Positions 30,929 through 40,372 of a stretch of 41,001 bases of DNA are shown here, one piece after another. Positions within the stretch are counted from its first letter, which is position 1. Each line of letters starts with the position of its first letter. The stretch is from assembly GCA_030432635.1 (NCBI GenBank), contig JAUIMB010000020.1, positions 1 to 41,001 on the forward strand. The letters run 5' to 3'. This stretch comes from Bacteroidia bacterium. Lineage in GTDB: Bacteria > Bacteroidota > Bacteroidia > Flavobacteriales > Flavobacteriaceae. The translations under genes and the position numbers were made by a program. The notes beneath the pieces are model-generated. The model had not been told where the DNA came from. It was given only the letters and a program-made list of their open reading frames with translations, and made no database searches.

Positions 30929-32713
30929 ATGAGTTACATGTGTCGTCTTTTATTCATTTTAACCCTATTGAGCTGCCATTTGGTGTTTTCACAAAGTGAA
31001 CAAGTAGCTAATGATTATTTCAAACGAGGTGAGTTTGAAAAGGCACTTCTCACCTATCAAAAACTCAACGAAAAGAAAAAAAGCTCTAAGTACATTTATA
31101 AGATCATTGAGACGCTTCAGCAATTGGAGCGCTATGATGAGGCAGAAAGTGTCATTAGACAGCGTTTGAAAGAAATCAACTATCCTGGTCTTATTGTAGA
31201 ATTAGGATACAATTATCAGTTAAAAGACAGTATGGCTTTGGCCAATAAATATTATAATGACGCCATACTCAAAATTGATGAAAGACCTAGTTATACTTAT
31301 GGTATAGCTAAAAAATTCGAAGATCATTCTCTCTTGGAACAGGCTTTAAAAACTTACCAAAAAGGAATGGAAATCAATCCTGAGTTCAACTTTCACATGC
31401 AAATGGCTCGTATTTATGGTGAGCAAGGTAATATCGAGTTATTGTTTTCCAACTACATCGATTATATCGAATCCAAACCAAGCTTTTTAAGCAATGCCAA
31501 AAGAGCTTTCAGTGAATTTGTTTCAGAAAATAAGGATCACGAAAACAATTTGATCCTTCGAAAACTCTTACTCAAAAAAATTCAATCCAACCCAGAACCT
31601 TATTGGTACGATATGTTGAGTTGGCTTTATATTCAACAGAAAGACTATGACAAAGCCTTTACTCAGGAAAAAGCCCTATATCGTAGAAGCCAGGAAAGCT
31701 TAAGTCGTGTTTTGGACCTTGCACAAACCACAGTAAAGGAAAAGGAAAATGAAATTGCCAATACCATTTTCAGCTTTATCTTGGACAATTCGCAGGATAT
31801 CGACACGCGATTAACTGCACATCAATATATGCTTGAAATCGACATTGAAAATGCAGATAGAAAGAAGTTCGATGACATCGACACCAAATTTCAAGCTCTA
31901 TTCGAACAATATGGTAAATTCGAACAAACGATTGGTTTGCAAATTGCCTATGGCGATTTTCTGGCCTTCCATAAACACCAACCAAAAGCAGCTAGTGATT
32001 TTCTAAAACAAAGTTTAGACCTACCATTATCTCTATTTCAGGAAGCCATGGTCAAACTAAAGCTTGGTGATATCCTTGTATTTCAAGAACGTTTCAATGA
32101 AGCTTTGATATACTACACGCAAATCCAGGCGAACCTAAAAAATAGTACCATTTCGCAAGAAGCACGATTCAAAGTAGCCAAAACGAGTTATTTTAAAGGG
32201 GATTTTGATTGGGCTGAGTCGCAACTAAAAATCCTAAAATCATCAACATCCCAACTTATTGCAAATGATGCCTTGGATTTAAAATTGCTCATTTCAGATA
32301 ACAAGGATGAAGATTCACTTCAAACAGCACTCAAACTCTACTCCAAAGCCGATTTGATGTCCTTCCAAAATAAAAACAATGAAGCCATTGCGTTGTTGGA
32401 TAAAATCTTAACAAATCACAAAGGCGAAAGCATCGAAGATCAAGCTTTGTTTATGCAAGCCAAACTGTTTGAAAAAACCAACCAAATTGATAAAGCTGCT
32501 GCTAATTATGAGTATATAATTGACAATTATAGAGATGAAATTTTAGCTGATGATGCTCATTTTTACTTGGCTGAACTCTACCAAAATGAACTTGCCAATC
32601 CTGATAAAGCAAAATCACTCTACGAGAATATCATCTTCAATCATGAAGATAGTATCTATTTCATAGAAGCCAGAAAACGTTTCAGGATGTTGAGAGGTGA
32701 TGCTATTAATTGA
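30929..32713 (+). CDS. Exported TPR-repeat protein
   Basis: A 594-residue protein with an N-terminal signal sequence (CRLLFILTLLSCHLVFSQ) followed by TPR-like helical repeats over nearly the whole length (for example ANDYFKRGEFEKALLTYQKL, KAAANYEYIIDNYRDEILADDAHFYLAELYQ near the end, resembling YbgF/BamD-type repeats). Likely a periplasmic scaffold for protein contacts; partners unknown. An ATG three codons in is an alternative start. Confidence 0.85.
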   Translation: MSYMCRLLFILTLLSCHLVFSQSEQVANDYFKRGEFEKALLTYQKLNEKKKSSKYIYKIIETLQQLERYDEAESVIRQRLKEINYPGLIVELGYNYQLKDSMALANKYYNDAILKIDERPSYTYGIAKKFEDHSLLEQALKTYQKGMEINPEFNFHMQMARIYGEQGNIELLFSNYIDYIESKPSFLSNAKRAFSEFVSENKDHENNLILRKLLLKKIQSNPEPYWYDMLSWLYIQQKDYDKAFTQEKALYRRSQESLSRVLDLAQTTVKEKENEIANTIFSFILDNSQDIDTRLTAHQYMLEIDIENADRKKFDDIDTKFQALFEQYGKFEQTIGLQIAYGDFLAFHKHQPKAASDFLKQSLDLPLSLFQEAMVKLKLGDILVFQERFNEALIYYTQIQANLKNSTISQEARFKVAKTSYFKGDFDWAESQLKILKSSTSQLIANDALDLKLLISDNKDEDSLQTALKLYSKADLMSFQNKNNEAIALLDKILTNHKGESIEDQALFMQAKLFEKTNQIDKAAANYEYIIDNYRDEILADDAHFYLAELYQNELANPDKAKSLYENIIFNHEDSIYFIEARKRFRMLRGDAIN

Positions 32714-32755
32714 ACCATATGTTGTGTCCCACATATTAATTTTCTTATTCTACTG

Positions 32756-33268
32756 ATGATTGTTGCAGAAACCGACCGTCTCGTCCTTACTAAATTCACC
32801 TTAGATGATGCGCCTTTCATTTTAGAGCTAATGAATACGCCAGGATGGATCAGATATATTGGTGATCGTAATGTAAGAACGGTGGATCAAGCTGCCAATT
32901 ACCTTAAAAACAACCAATTGAAAGCCTATGAAACACAAGATTACGGCTATTATAAGGTGATGCTAAAATCTGAAGACTTAAAACCCATCGGTTCATTTGG
33001 TTTGCTGAAAAGAGACGTCTTAGCCTATGTTGACATCGGGTTTTCCTTATTGCCAGAATATTATGGTAAAGGATACGGTTATGAAGGTACTTCGGCACTT
33101 TTGCACCTCGCCAAACACAAATTCAATATAACCACTATTTGCGCCATTACACTCCCAGAAAATCAAGCTTCGATTAAATTATTGGAAAAATTAGGCTTAT
33201 CTTACCAAAAGAGAGTGCAACCCTTCGAAAATGATGAAGAGTTGTTATTATTTACACTGGATTTATAA
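32756..33268 (+). CDS. GNAT family N-acetyltransferase (RimJ/RimL type)
   Basis: Acetyl-CoA dependent acetyltransferase of 170 residues. It begins ETDRLVLTKFTLDDAPFILELMN, has the acetyl-CoA loop LLPEYYGKGYGYEGTSALL (Q/RxxGxG/A type) and ends with ENQASIKLLEKLGL, all typical of the RimJ/RimL group. The substrate (amine, peptide N-terminus or small molecule) is not predictable. Confidence 0.9.
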   Translation: MIVAETDRLVLTKFTLDDAPFILELMNTPGWIRYIGDRNVRTVDQAANYLKNNQLKAYETQDYGYYKVMLKSEDLKPIGSFGLLKRDVLAYVDIGFSLLPEYYGKGYGYEGTSALLHLAKHKFNITTICAITLPENQASIKLLEKLGLSYQKRVQPFENDEELLLFTLDL

Positions 33269-33283
33269 ATTATAACAGACCTA

Positions 33284-33610
33284 ATGACTTATATCTATAA
33301 TGTAACCGTCAATGTTGATGACAGCATTCATGACGAATGGCTGACTTGGATAAAAGAACACATTCCGCAAGTTTTAGCGACAGGAAAATTTGAAAAAGCT
33401 ACCTTAACCAAGGTTTTGGTCGATGAAGAAATGGGTGGACAAACCTATTCCATACAGTACAGATCATATTCAAGAGAAGCCTTGGATGCCTATTACAAGG
33501 AAGATGCCGATCGCCTTCGACAAGATGGCCTAAAACGATTTGCTGACAAATCATTGGCTTTCAGAACAGAGCTTCAAGTGTTAGATGAATATTCCGTTAA
33601 ATTCACTTAA
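33284..33610 (+). CDS. DUF4286 family protein
   Basis: A 108-residue protein recognised by YIYNVTVNVDDSIHDEWLTWIKEHIPQVL at the N-terminus and SIQYRSYSREALDAYYKEDADRLR in the middle. DUF4286 proteins are small dimeric-barrel-like proteins common in Bacteroidota; function unknown. It stands between a GNAT gene and a small membrane protein, upstream of rsmA. Confidence 0.88.
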   Translation: MTYIYNVTVNVDDSIHDEWLTWIKEHIPQVLATGKFEKATLTKVLVDEEMGGQTYSIQYRSYSREALDAYYKEDADRLRQDGLKRFADKSLAFRTELQVLDEYSVKFT

Positions 33611-33614
33611 TAGC

Positions 33615-33809
33615 ATGTCAAACCAAACCATATACCGTCACAAAATAACCTTAAGTCTGATTAGTGCTTTAATGCTATTCTTTGGTGTTCTTATGGCTTA
33701 CCTCTGTTATGATAATGAACCTTGGGAAACCATTGCTGGCTTTATAAGTGGCTTTGGATGTGCTCTAATGATCATTTTTGTATCAATAAAACAACCAAAA
33801 AACCCATAA
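33615..33809 (+). CDS. Small two-helix membrane protein
   Basis: 64 residues with two hydrophobic helices (about 11-30 and 38-56). The start at 33615 (MSNQTIYRHK) is preferred to an ATG ten codons upstream, which overlaps the end of the DUF4286 gene. No family recognised. It ends six bases before the rsmA start. Confidence 0.65.
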   Translation: MSNQTIYRHKITLSLISALMLFFGVLMAYLCYDNEPWETIAGFISGFGCALMIIFVSIKQPKNP

Positions 33810-33815
33810 TTCACT

Positions 33816-34604
33816 GTGCACAATAAAGACCAAGTAAAAGCGAAAAAACATTTAGGTCAACATTTTCTAAAGGACGAAACTATTGCCAAAAAGATAGCAG
33901 ACACCTTATCTTTAAAGGGTTACAACCACGTTCTGGAAATCGGCCCAGGAATGGGTGTGCTTACAAAGTACTTGCTCGAAAAAGATACGACGACCCATGT
34001 TATTGAAATCGATACCGAATCGGTAGCATACCTCAAAGCCAACTATCTGCATTTAGCCAATCGTGTCCATGAACAGGATTTTCTAAAATATGATATGTCC
34101 TTGATTTTCAAGGATGACCCTTTTGCAGTTATTGGCAACTTTCCGTATAACATCTCTACACAGATTATTTTTAAAACGCTGGAACTTCGTCATCAAATTC
34201 CTGAATTTTCAGGAATGTTCCAAAAGGAAGTCGCACAACGCATTTGCTCTAAAGAAGGCTCAAAAGTGTATGGTATTCTTTCAGTCTTGACACAAGCATT
34301 CTACCATACTGAGTATTTATTTACAGTGCCACCTTCAGTGTTTAATCCACCTCCTAAAGTCGATTCTGGTGTGCTATTACTCAAACGAAAAGAAAGTTAC
34401 AGTCTCCCTTGCGACGAATCCTTATTTTTCAAAGTCGTAAAAACAGCGTTTCAACAACGTAGAAAAACATTGCGCAATAGCTTAAAAAGCTTTAATCTTT
34501 CCGATAATTTAAAAGCAAATGTTATATTTGGCAAACGACCTGAGCAACTCAGTGTCGATGCTTTTGTAGAGCTTACACTACATATTGAAAACGATGAACA
34601 TTAA
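33816..34604 (+). CDS. rsmA: 16S rRNA dimethyltransferase RsmA (KsgA)
   Basis: Dimethylates two adjacent adenines at the 3' end of 16S rRNA. It shows [12 protein letters not shown] at the start, the SAM-binding [16 protein letters not shown], the catalytic NFPYNIS (a variant of NLPY), and [16 protein letters not shown]. The start codon is GTG at 33816; no ATG lies upstream of the conserved N-terminus. 262 residues, as expected. Confidence 0.95.
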   Translation: MHNKDQVKAKKHLGQHFLKDETIAKKIADTLSLKGYNHVLEIGPGMGVLTKYLLEKDTTTHVIEIDTESVAYLKANYLHLANRVHEQDFLKYDMSLIFKDDPFAVIGNFPYNISTQIIFKTLELRHQIPEFSGMFQKEVAQRICSKEGSKVYGILSVLTQAFYHTEYLFTVPPSVFNPPPKVDSGVLLLKRKESYSLPCDESLFFKVVKTAFQQRRKTLRNSLKSFNLSDNLKANVIFGKRPEQLSVDAFVELTLHIENDEH

Positions 34605-34672
34605 ATAGTCATAATCGTTCCCAAAAAACGATGTGACTCGAAAACTCCCAACTTCGGTCAAGCCCTAACGTC

Positions 34673-36043
34673 ATGATAGAAGAAAAAGAAAACATACAAT
34701 TCGAACTTACCGATGACCTCATCGCAAATGTAGAGTTGTTGGTTTCCAAAAACGATGACAAGGCACTAAAAAAGTTGTTGAATGAGTTTCACTATGCCGA
34801 TGTTGCCGAGATTCTTGATGAACTCAATTTAGAGGATTCTGTATATGTGATCAAACTCCTGGATTCTGAAACAACATCTGATATCCTTACCGAACTGGAC
34901 GAGGATGTTCGTGAAAAAATCCTCGAAAATCTCTCTGCAAAAGAAATTGCGGAAGAAATCGAAGAACTCGATACCGATGATGCTGCCGATTTAATTGCCG
35001 AACTCCCTGAAGAACGTCAGGCCGAAGTTATCTCCAATATTGAAGATGACGAACATCGTGATGAAATCACCGAACTACTCACCTACGATGACGATACGGC
35101 TGGTAGCTTAATGGCCAAGGAATTGGTGAAGGTCTATGAAACTTGGACAGTCGCTGGATGCTTGCGACGCATTCGAGGACAAGCAAAAGAAGTGACCCGT
35201 GTACACTCCATTTATGTCGTAAACAAGCAAGAAAAACTTATCGGACGCTTATCACTCAAAGATCTTATCGTTGCCAAAAGCGACCATAAAATTTCTGATA
35301 TCTATAAAGACTCTGTCGATTGGGTCAATGTCGATGACAATGTGGAAGACGTCGCAAAAGTCATGGCAAAATACGATTTGGAAGCTATTCCTGTGGTCGA
35401 CAATAATCAAACCTTGTTAGGTCGTATCACCATCGATGATATTGTCGATGTCTTAAAGGAAGAGGCTGACAAAGATTACCAAATGGCAGCTGGTATTACA
35501 GGCGATGTAGATTCTGACGACAGCATCATCGAACTCACACGAGCGCGTTTGCCTTGGTTGTTTTTAGGTCTCGTTGGTGGTGTTGGTGCATTTTTAATTA
35601 TGGAAGGCTTTCATGAGGCCTTTGAAAAATATGCCTTGTTGTTCTTTTTTACACCATTAATTGCCGCAATGGCAGGAAATGTTGGTGTACAATCGAGCGC
35701 TATTATTGTTCAAGGTTTAGCGAACGATGATGTTAAGGGAAGTATAAACAGCAGACTAATCAAGGAAATGTTACTCGCTGCATTGAATGGTACAATCCTC
35801 GCAATTTTCCTATTCCTTTTTGTTTGGATCACCAAATCCAGTTTTACCACTGCTCTCGCGATTTCAATTTCACTTATTGTAGTGATTATTGTTGCTGGTC
35901 TTATTGGCACGTTCGTTCCACTGTTTCTAGACAAAAGAGGTATTGATCCAGCTATTGCCACAGGTCCATTCATTACCACTAGTAATGATATTTTCGGCAT
36001 TCTTATTTACTTCTGGATCGCGAAACTGATATTAGGTATTTAA
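34673..36043 (+). CDS. mgtE: Magnesium transporter MgtE
   Basis: An N-terminal acidic, helical MgtE N domain (about residues 20-125, DTDDAADLIAELPEERQAEV), two CBS domains (about 130-250) that sense cytoplasmic magnesium, and a five-helix membrane domain (about 280-456) with the pore-lining FFTPLIAAMAGNVGVQSSAI. 456 residues, standard. It lies 68 bases after rsmA. Confidence 0.95.
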   Translation: MIEEKENIQFELTDDLIANVELLVSKNDDKALKKLLNEFHYADVAEILDELNLEDSVYVIKLLDSETTSDILTELDEDVREKILENLSAKEIAEEIEELDTDDAADLIAELPEERQAEVISNIEDDEHRDEITELLTYDDDTAGSLMAKELVKVYETWTVAGCLRRIRGQAKEVTRVHSIYVVNKQEKLIGRLSLKDLIVAKSDHKISDIYKDSVDWVNVDDNVEDVAKVMAKYDLEAIPVVDNNQTLLGRITIDDIVDVLKEEADKDYQMAAGITGDVDSDDSIIELTRARLPWLFLGLVGGVGAFLIMEGFHEAFEKYALLFFFTPLIAAMAGNVGVQSSAIIVQGLANDDVKGSINSRLIKEMLLAALNGTILAIFLFLFVWITKSSFTTALAISISLIVVIIVAGLIGTFVPLFLDKRGIDPAIATGPFITTSNDIFGILIYFWIAKLILGI

Positions 36044-36099
36044 TTTGGGCGTTCCAACCTTCGCAAACGCCTTCGCAAAAATGTTTCAAAAACTGAAAC

Positions 36100-36185
36100 G
36101 CTTCGGTTGGCCGTGCTTTCCGTTGCAATCTTTTGCCAAGCCAAAAGGATTTCCACTGCAATCACTAACGCGATCGACTAGTCCA
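36100..36185. repeat. Candidate dispersed intergenic repeat
   Basis: A GC-richer patch within the 284-base mgtE/dehydrogenase spacer. It has the hairpin CTTTTG-CCAAGC-CAAAAG (36130-36147) and flanks (CCGTGCTTTCCGTTGCAATC and ATTTCCACTGCAATCACTAA) that I recall as resembling dispersed intergenic repeats of Flavobacteriaceae. Copy number cannot be seen from one window. Confidence 0.4.
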
Positions 36186-36327
36186 TCAGGCGCAACTTGT
36201 TTATTCATAATTGCTTAATTTAGCTAGAGACATACTAGATGTGTTACTGACTTCGTAAAATGTTTTCATTTAAAGTAGATTTCAAATTCGACAGTGTTCA
36301 AAAGCATCTAAGGAATTAAAAAAAAGC

Positions 36328-37320
36328 ATGAACATACTCCATTTAGACACCAATCATCCCTTACTGATCAACCAACTCGTAGATTTAGGCTTGACCAATG
36401 ATGAGGACTATACCTCATCAAAAGCAGAGATTGAAGCCAAAATCGCGAAGTATGACGGCATCATTATTCGAAGTCGATTTAGTATCGATAAACCATTTTT
36501 AGATGCTGCAAACAACTTAAAATTTATTGGTCGTGTTGGTGCTGGTCTCGAAAATATCGATTGTGATTATGCCAAAAGTAAAGGTGTTCACTTAATTGCT
36601 GCTCCAGAAGGTAATCGTAATGCGGTTGGTGAACATAGCCTAGCCATGCTATTGTCACTTTTTAATAAACTTAACAAAGCTGATAAGGAAGTACGACAAG
36701 GTCAATGGCTCAGGGAATCCAATCGTGGCATCGAACTCGATGGGAAAACTGTGGGACTCATCGGTTATGGAAATATGGGCAAGGCTTTTGCTAAAAAACT
36801 GAGAGGCTTTGATGTCGAGGTCCTATGTTATGACATCAAACCCAATGTTGGAGATGAACATTCTACACAAGTATCCCTTAAAGTCCTTCAGGAAAAAGCA
36901 GATGTATTAAGTTTGCACACACCACAGACTCCTTTGACCATAGGTATGGTCAATTCGGAATTTATCAATGGATTTAAAAAACCCTTTTGGTTGATCAATA
37001 CAGCTCGTGGAAAAAGCGTCGTCACCGAAGATTTAGTGGAAGCATTGGAAACCAAAAAAATTCTAGGTGCTGGATTGGACGTTTTGGAATATGAAAAGAC
37101 ATCCTTTGAACATTTATTTAAAATGGAAGAGCCTAAATTTAGATGGATGCGCAAAGCCAAAAAATCAAATTTACCTGAGGCCTTTCAATATTTAATCAAT
37201 GCCGACAACGTTATCCTAACGCCTCATGTGGCAGGTTGGACGATTGAAAGCAAAGAAAAATTGGCACAAACGATTGTCGACAAGATTAAGGCTTTTATGA
37301 TACAAGGTGATATAAAATGA
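36328..37320 (+). CDS. D-2-hydroxyacid dehydrogenase (phosphoglycerate dehydrogenase-like)
   Basis: NAD-dependent dehydrogenase of 330 residues. The catalytic domain is at both ends; the Rossmann motif is VGLIGYGNMGKAFAKKL (about residues 144-160). Active-site Arg lies in NTARGKSVV, Glu near LEYEKTS, and His in TPHVAGWTIESKEKL. It lacks the C-terminal ACT domain of full SerA. No serine pathway genes are beside it, so the substrate could be 3-phosphoglycerate or another 2-hydroxyacid. Confidence 0.88.
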   Translation: MNILHLDTNHPLLINQLVDLGLTNDEDYTSSKAEIEAKIAKYDGIIIRSRFSIDKPFLDAANNLKFIGRVGAGLENIDCDYAKSKGVHLIAAPEGNRNAVGEHSLAMLLSLFNKLNKADKEVRQGQWLRESNRGIELDGKTVGLIGYGNMGKAFAKKLRGFDVEVLCYDIKPNVGDEHSTQVSLKVLQEKADVLSLHTPQTPLTIGMVNSEFINGFKKPFWLINTARGKSVVTEDLVEALETKKILGAGLDVLEYEKTSFEHLFKMEEPKFRWMRKAKKSNLPEAFQYLINADNVILTPHVAGWTIESKEKLAQTIVDKIKAFMIQGDIK

Positions 37321-37375
37321 AGCGAACCATCCTTCTGGAATCAAATGAAATAAGCGCATAGAACGCAAACAAAAG

Positions 37376-37786
37376 ATGAAAAAAACCATCCTTATTTTCG
37401 GACTTCTTATTTTGGCTTTACTACTTCTTTTTCAGCTGAGTAAATACGCGTTCATTTCAAGCAATCTGAAAATTGAAATAATCATTGCCATTATTGCCAT
37501 TGTATTTTTTGTAATTGGTGTGGTCATCAATAAAAAAAGTTTGCATCAAAACACTGTGCCTTCCGAAGGGATAGATCATCAAAAAATAAAGGATTTTGAT
37601 ATCAGCGATCGCGAATATGAAGTGCTCATCGGAATTTCCGAAGGGTTATCCAACAAAGAAATAGGTGACAAACTTTTTGTTTCAGAAAGTACGGTAAAAA
37701 CGCATGTCTCCAGCCTACTTACCAAACTCAATGCAAAACGACGCACGCAAGCGCTACAAATTGCAAAAACCCATAATATTATTTAA
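37376..37786 (+). CDS. Membrane-anchored LuxR-type regulator
   Basis: 136 residues. Two membrane helices (about 5-21 and 33-50) precede a LuxR/GerE helix-turn-helix (about 75-133: ISDREYEVLIGISEGLSNKEIGDKLFVSESTVKTHVSSLLTKL). There is no receiver domain. A DNA-binding protein tethered to the inner membrane would respond to a membrane signal or a partner. It starts 55 bases after the dehydrogenase gene. Confidence 0.88.
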   Translation: MKKTILIFGLLILALLLLFQLSKYAFISSNLKIEIIIAIIAIVFFVIGVVINKKSLHQNTVPSEGIDHQKIKDFDISDREYEVLIGISEGLSNKEIGDKLFVSESTVKTHVSSLLTKLNAKRRTQALQIAKTHNII

Positions 37787-37895
37787 AAAACATTACATTT
37801 AAACGAAAGTATGAGCGCTTTGGTACTTTAGTATGAGTGCTGTTTTATAGGGCTCTCATAGTTTTGCATTAGTATTAACCCTTCAATATAATCTT

Positions 37896-38267
37896 ATGAC
37901 TTTAGGTGCATTTTCAGTAAGCTTGGCTGTAAAGGACATTCATGCTTCAAAACAATTTTATGAAACTTTAGGCTTTTCGGTTTTTGCTGGAAACATTGAA
38001 CAGAACTATTTAATCATGAAAAATGGTGATTCAATCATTGGTTTGTTTCAAGGCATGTTTGAGCAAAATATTTTGACCTTTAATCCTGGTTGGGATCAAA
38101 ATGCCCAAACTCTAGAACAGTATGATGATGTAAGAACCATAGAAACACATTTGAAATCTGAGAACATCAAATTGGAACGTGAAACCGATGGATCAGCATC
38201 TGGACCAGCAAGTATTGTGTTCTATGATCCTGACGGAAACACCATACTTATTGACCAACATATCTAA
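37896..38267 (+). CDS. VOC (glyoxalase/bleomycin resistance) superfamily protein
   Basis: 123 residues with the two beta-alpha-beta-beta-beta modules of the vicinal oxygen chelate fold (FSVSLAVKDIHASKQFYETLGF and SIVFYDPDGNTILIDQHI). The metal-binding pattern is not complete enough to name a substrate. First of a run of small genes with similar families. Confidence 0.85.
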   Translation: MTLGAFSVSLAVKDIHASKQFYETLGFSVFAGNIEQNYLIMKNGDSIIGLFQGMFEQNILTFNPGWDQNAQTLEQYDDVRTIETHLKSENIKLERETDGSASGPASIVFYDPDGNTILIDQHI

Positions 38268-38291
38268 ATAACTTAAACATAATATCATACC

Positions 38292-38753
38292 ATGAAAAAT
38301 ACGGTAATCAAATTCGGATCGTACGGTCTCATCACAGGATTTGTGATATTCATAGTTCATTTGGTTTTTGGAATAGATAATTTAGACTATAGTACCAACG
38401 AACTGTTTGGCTATATTTCCATTTGTCTTGCACTGTCTTTCATATTTTTTGGAATCAAACACTATCGCGACCAAGTCAATGAAGGATTTATTTCGTTAGG
38501 CAAATCGATTACTATTGGGATACTTATTTCAGTGTTTGTAGGTGTTGGAATAGCAGTTGCGGATTATATCTATACCGCCTTTATCAATCCTAACTTTTTT
38601 CAAGACTACCAACAACAAATGATGGAACAAGGTAAAGAAGACGCACACTTTGAAATTACAAGTAGCATAGCTGCATTGTTCATGTTCGTTCTTGTTACTA
38701 TTATCGGATTTATCATATCTTTAATTTCAGGATTAATTTTACAACGTAAATAA
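38292..38753 (+). CDS. DUF4199 domain membrane protein
   Basis: 153 residues with four hydrophobic helices and the DUF4199 pattern: IKFGSYGLITGFVIF, FIFFGIKHYRDQVNEGFISLGKSITIGILIS and FITSS-like helix four. Common in Bacteroidota, function unknown. Seven bases separate it from the DUF1801 gene. Confidence 0.88.
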   Translation: MKNTVIKFGSYGLITGFVIFIVHLVFGIDNLDYSTNELFGYISICLALSFIFFGIKHYRDQVNEGFISLGKSITIGILISVFVGVGIAVADYIYTAFINPNFFQDYQQQMMEQGKEDAHFEITSSIAALFMFVLVTIIGFIISLISGLILQRK

Positions 38754-38759
38754 TTTATT

Positions 38760-39218
38760 ATGCAATACAATGCCACGTCTCCAGAAGACTATATCAGTCA
38801 GGTTCCTGAGGAACGTCAAGACACTTTAAAAAAGCTCAGAAATGTAATTAAGGACAATCTTCCTAAAGGTTTTGAAGAAGGAATTCAATACAAAATGATT
38901 GGGTATTACGTTCCTCATTCGGTATATCCAGATGGCTATCACTGTGATCCAAAAACGCCTTTGCCATTTATGAGTTTTGCGTCTCAAAAAAACTCTGTAA
39001 ACCTGTATCACAGTGGAATTTATGCCAAAAAGGAACTCCATGACTGGTTTGTCAACGAATTCCCTAAACATTGTAAGCGCAAATTGGATATGGGAAAAAG
39101 CTGCATTCGTTTTAAAAAATTGGATGAGATCCCTTACGATTTAATTGGAGAACTCACCAGAAAAATGTCTTGTGAGGAATGGATTGACATCTACGAAACG
39201 GCATTGAAGAAAAAGTAA
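38760..39218 (+). CDS. DUF1801 domain protein
   Basis: 152 residues with the family pattern SPEDYISQVPEERQDTLKKLRNVI near the start and LPFMSFASQKNSVNLYHSG in the middle, then GKSCIRFKKLDEIPYDLI. The fold is related to YdhG/YjhG-type proteins, with no established reaction. Probably co-transcribed with the DUF4199 gene. Confidence 0.87.
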   Translation: MQYNATSPEDYISQVPEERQDTLKKLRNVIKDNLPKGFEEGIQYKMIGYYVPHSVYPDGYHCDPKTPLPFMSFASQKNSVNLYHSGIYAKKELHDWFVNEFPKHCKRKLDMGKSCIRFKKLDEIPYDLIGELTRKMSCEEWIDIYETALKKK

Positions 39219-39292
39219 ACCATCTTCCAAGGTGCTATTAGCCTTGAAGGTAGGTGTAAGTTTAACCAAATTGAACCCAAAAGGGAATACAA

Positions 39293-39679
39293 ATGAAAAA
39301 AAGAGTCACAGGAATTGGTGGTCTATTCTTTAAAACAAAAGACCCAAAAGCATCAAAGGCATGGTATAAAAAGCATCTTGGTTTTAATACCGATGATTAC
39401 GGTTGTACATTTTGGTGGAAAGATAAAGACGGAAAAGATTGTTCTACGCAATGGAGTCCATTTACTGACGATACCAAATATTTTGAACCTTCGAAAAAAG
39501 CATTCATGTTCAACTATCGTGTTGAAAATTTAGAAGAACTCTTGGCAAGCTTAAAAAAAGAAGGCGTTACAATTGTTGGAGATATGGAAGTGTATGACTA
39601 CGGAAAATTTGGCTGGATATTAGATAATGATGGTAATAAAATTGAACTGTGGGAACCTATCGATTCAGCCTTTATGTAA
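39293..39679 (+). CDS. VOC superfamily protein (glyoxalase-like)
   Basis: 128 residues: GGLFFKTKDPKASKAWYKKHLGF, FWWKDKDGKD, and GKFGWILDNDGNKIELWEP. The final Glu is at the normal metal position for this fold. Substrate unknown. Not closely similar to the VOC gene at 37896. Confidence 0.87.
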   Translation: MKKRVTGIGGLFFKTKDPKASKAWYKKHLGFNTDDYGCTFWWKDKDGKDCSTQWSPFTDDTKYFEPSKKAFMFNYRVENLEELLASLKKEGVTIVGDMEVYDYGKFGWILDNDGNKIELWEPIDSAFM

Positions 39680-39758
39680 CAAATGATTACGATTATAGAC
39701 CAATATCTTGAACAAATTTCTTAATTTTATAATCTAACCACTTAAAAAACATAAAGCT

Positions 39759-40268
39759 ATGTCTGACGATAATAAAGACTTAAGCGACGACCTCAACGAT
39801 ATGTTGGACGACGCAAAAGATACAGCCAAACGAGCTGGCGATAAAATTAGTAGTTCTGCAAAAGAATTTTCTGAAGACGCCAAGGAATTAGCTAACGAAG
39901 CCAAGGAAAGAGCTTCAGAATTTGCCAGTGATGCTAAAGAGAAAGCTAGTGAGTTTGCCGATGATGCAAAAGAAGTATTTAGCGATGGCAAGAATGTAGC
40001 CATTATAGCGCATTTCACACTTATTGGATGGATCATCGCGTTGGTCATGAATAATGGAAACAAAAGTGAATTTGGATCTTTTTATATCCGACAAATGCTT
40101 GGCCTTATTTTATTGAGCCTTGTCAGTATCATTCCGTTTATTGGATGGATTGCTTGGTTGGTAGTATTGGTTGCTTGGATTATGAGTTTGGTAAACGCAT
40201 TAGGAGGCAAAATGAAACCAACATTCCTATTTGGTGAACAATTTCAGGAATGGTTTAAATCATTATAA
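39759..40268 (+). CDS. Amphipathic-repeat plus DUF4870-like membrane protein
   Basis: 169 residues. Residues 5-75 form a highly charged repetitive helix with a period of about eleven residues (KELANEAKERASEFASDAKE KASEFADDAKE), reminiscent of LEA or apolipoprotein-like helices. Residues 80-165 form a small membrane domain with three hydrophobic segments (IIAHFTLIGWIIALVMNN, QMLGLILLSLVSIIPFIGWIAWLVV), like DUF4870. This pairing suggests a membrane stress or packing role, which is inference. Followed by a terminator at 40273-40300. Confidence 0.8.
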   Translation: MSDDNKDLSDDLNDMLDDAKDTAKRAGDKISSSAKEFSEDAKELANEAKERASEFASDAKEKASEFADDAKEVFSDGKNVAIIAHFTLIGWIIALVMNNGNKSEFGSFYIRQMLGLILLSLVSIIPFIGWIAWLVVLVAWIMSLVNALGGKMKPTFLFGEQFQEWFKSL

Positions 40269-40272
40269 TCTT

Positions 40273-40300
40273 AAAAGCCAGAACACGAATTCTGGCTTTT
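40273..40300 (+). terminator. Terminator after the DUF4870-like gene
   Basis: AAAAGCCAGAA (40273-40283) and TTCTGGCTTTT (40290-40300) form an 11-pair stem ending in T residues. Confidence 0.8.
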
Positions 40301-40313
40301 AATTTATCTTTAT

Positions 40314-40339
40314 AATCGTAATATTGCGATGTTACGATT
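40314..40339. promoter_or_regulatory. ArsR/SmtB-like operator candidate
   Basis: AATCGTAA (40314-40321) and TTACGATT (40332-40339) are perfect inverted repeats separated by ten bases, 34 bases before the phosphatase gene. ArsR-family repressors bind such imperfect dyads, and the gene downstream is of arsenate-reductase type. No ArsR gene is visible in the window. Confidence 0.4.
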
Positions 40340-40372
40340 TAATATGTATATTTACACCAAAAAACACCAACC

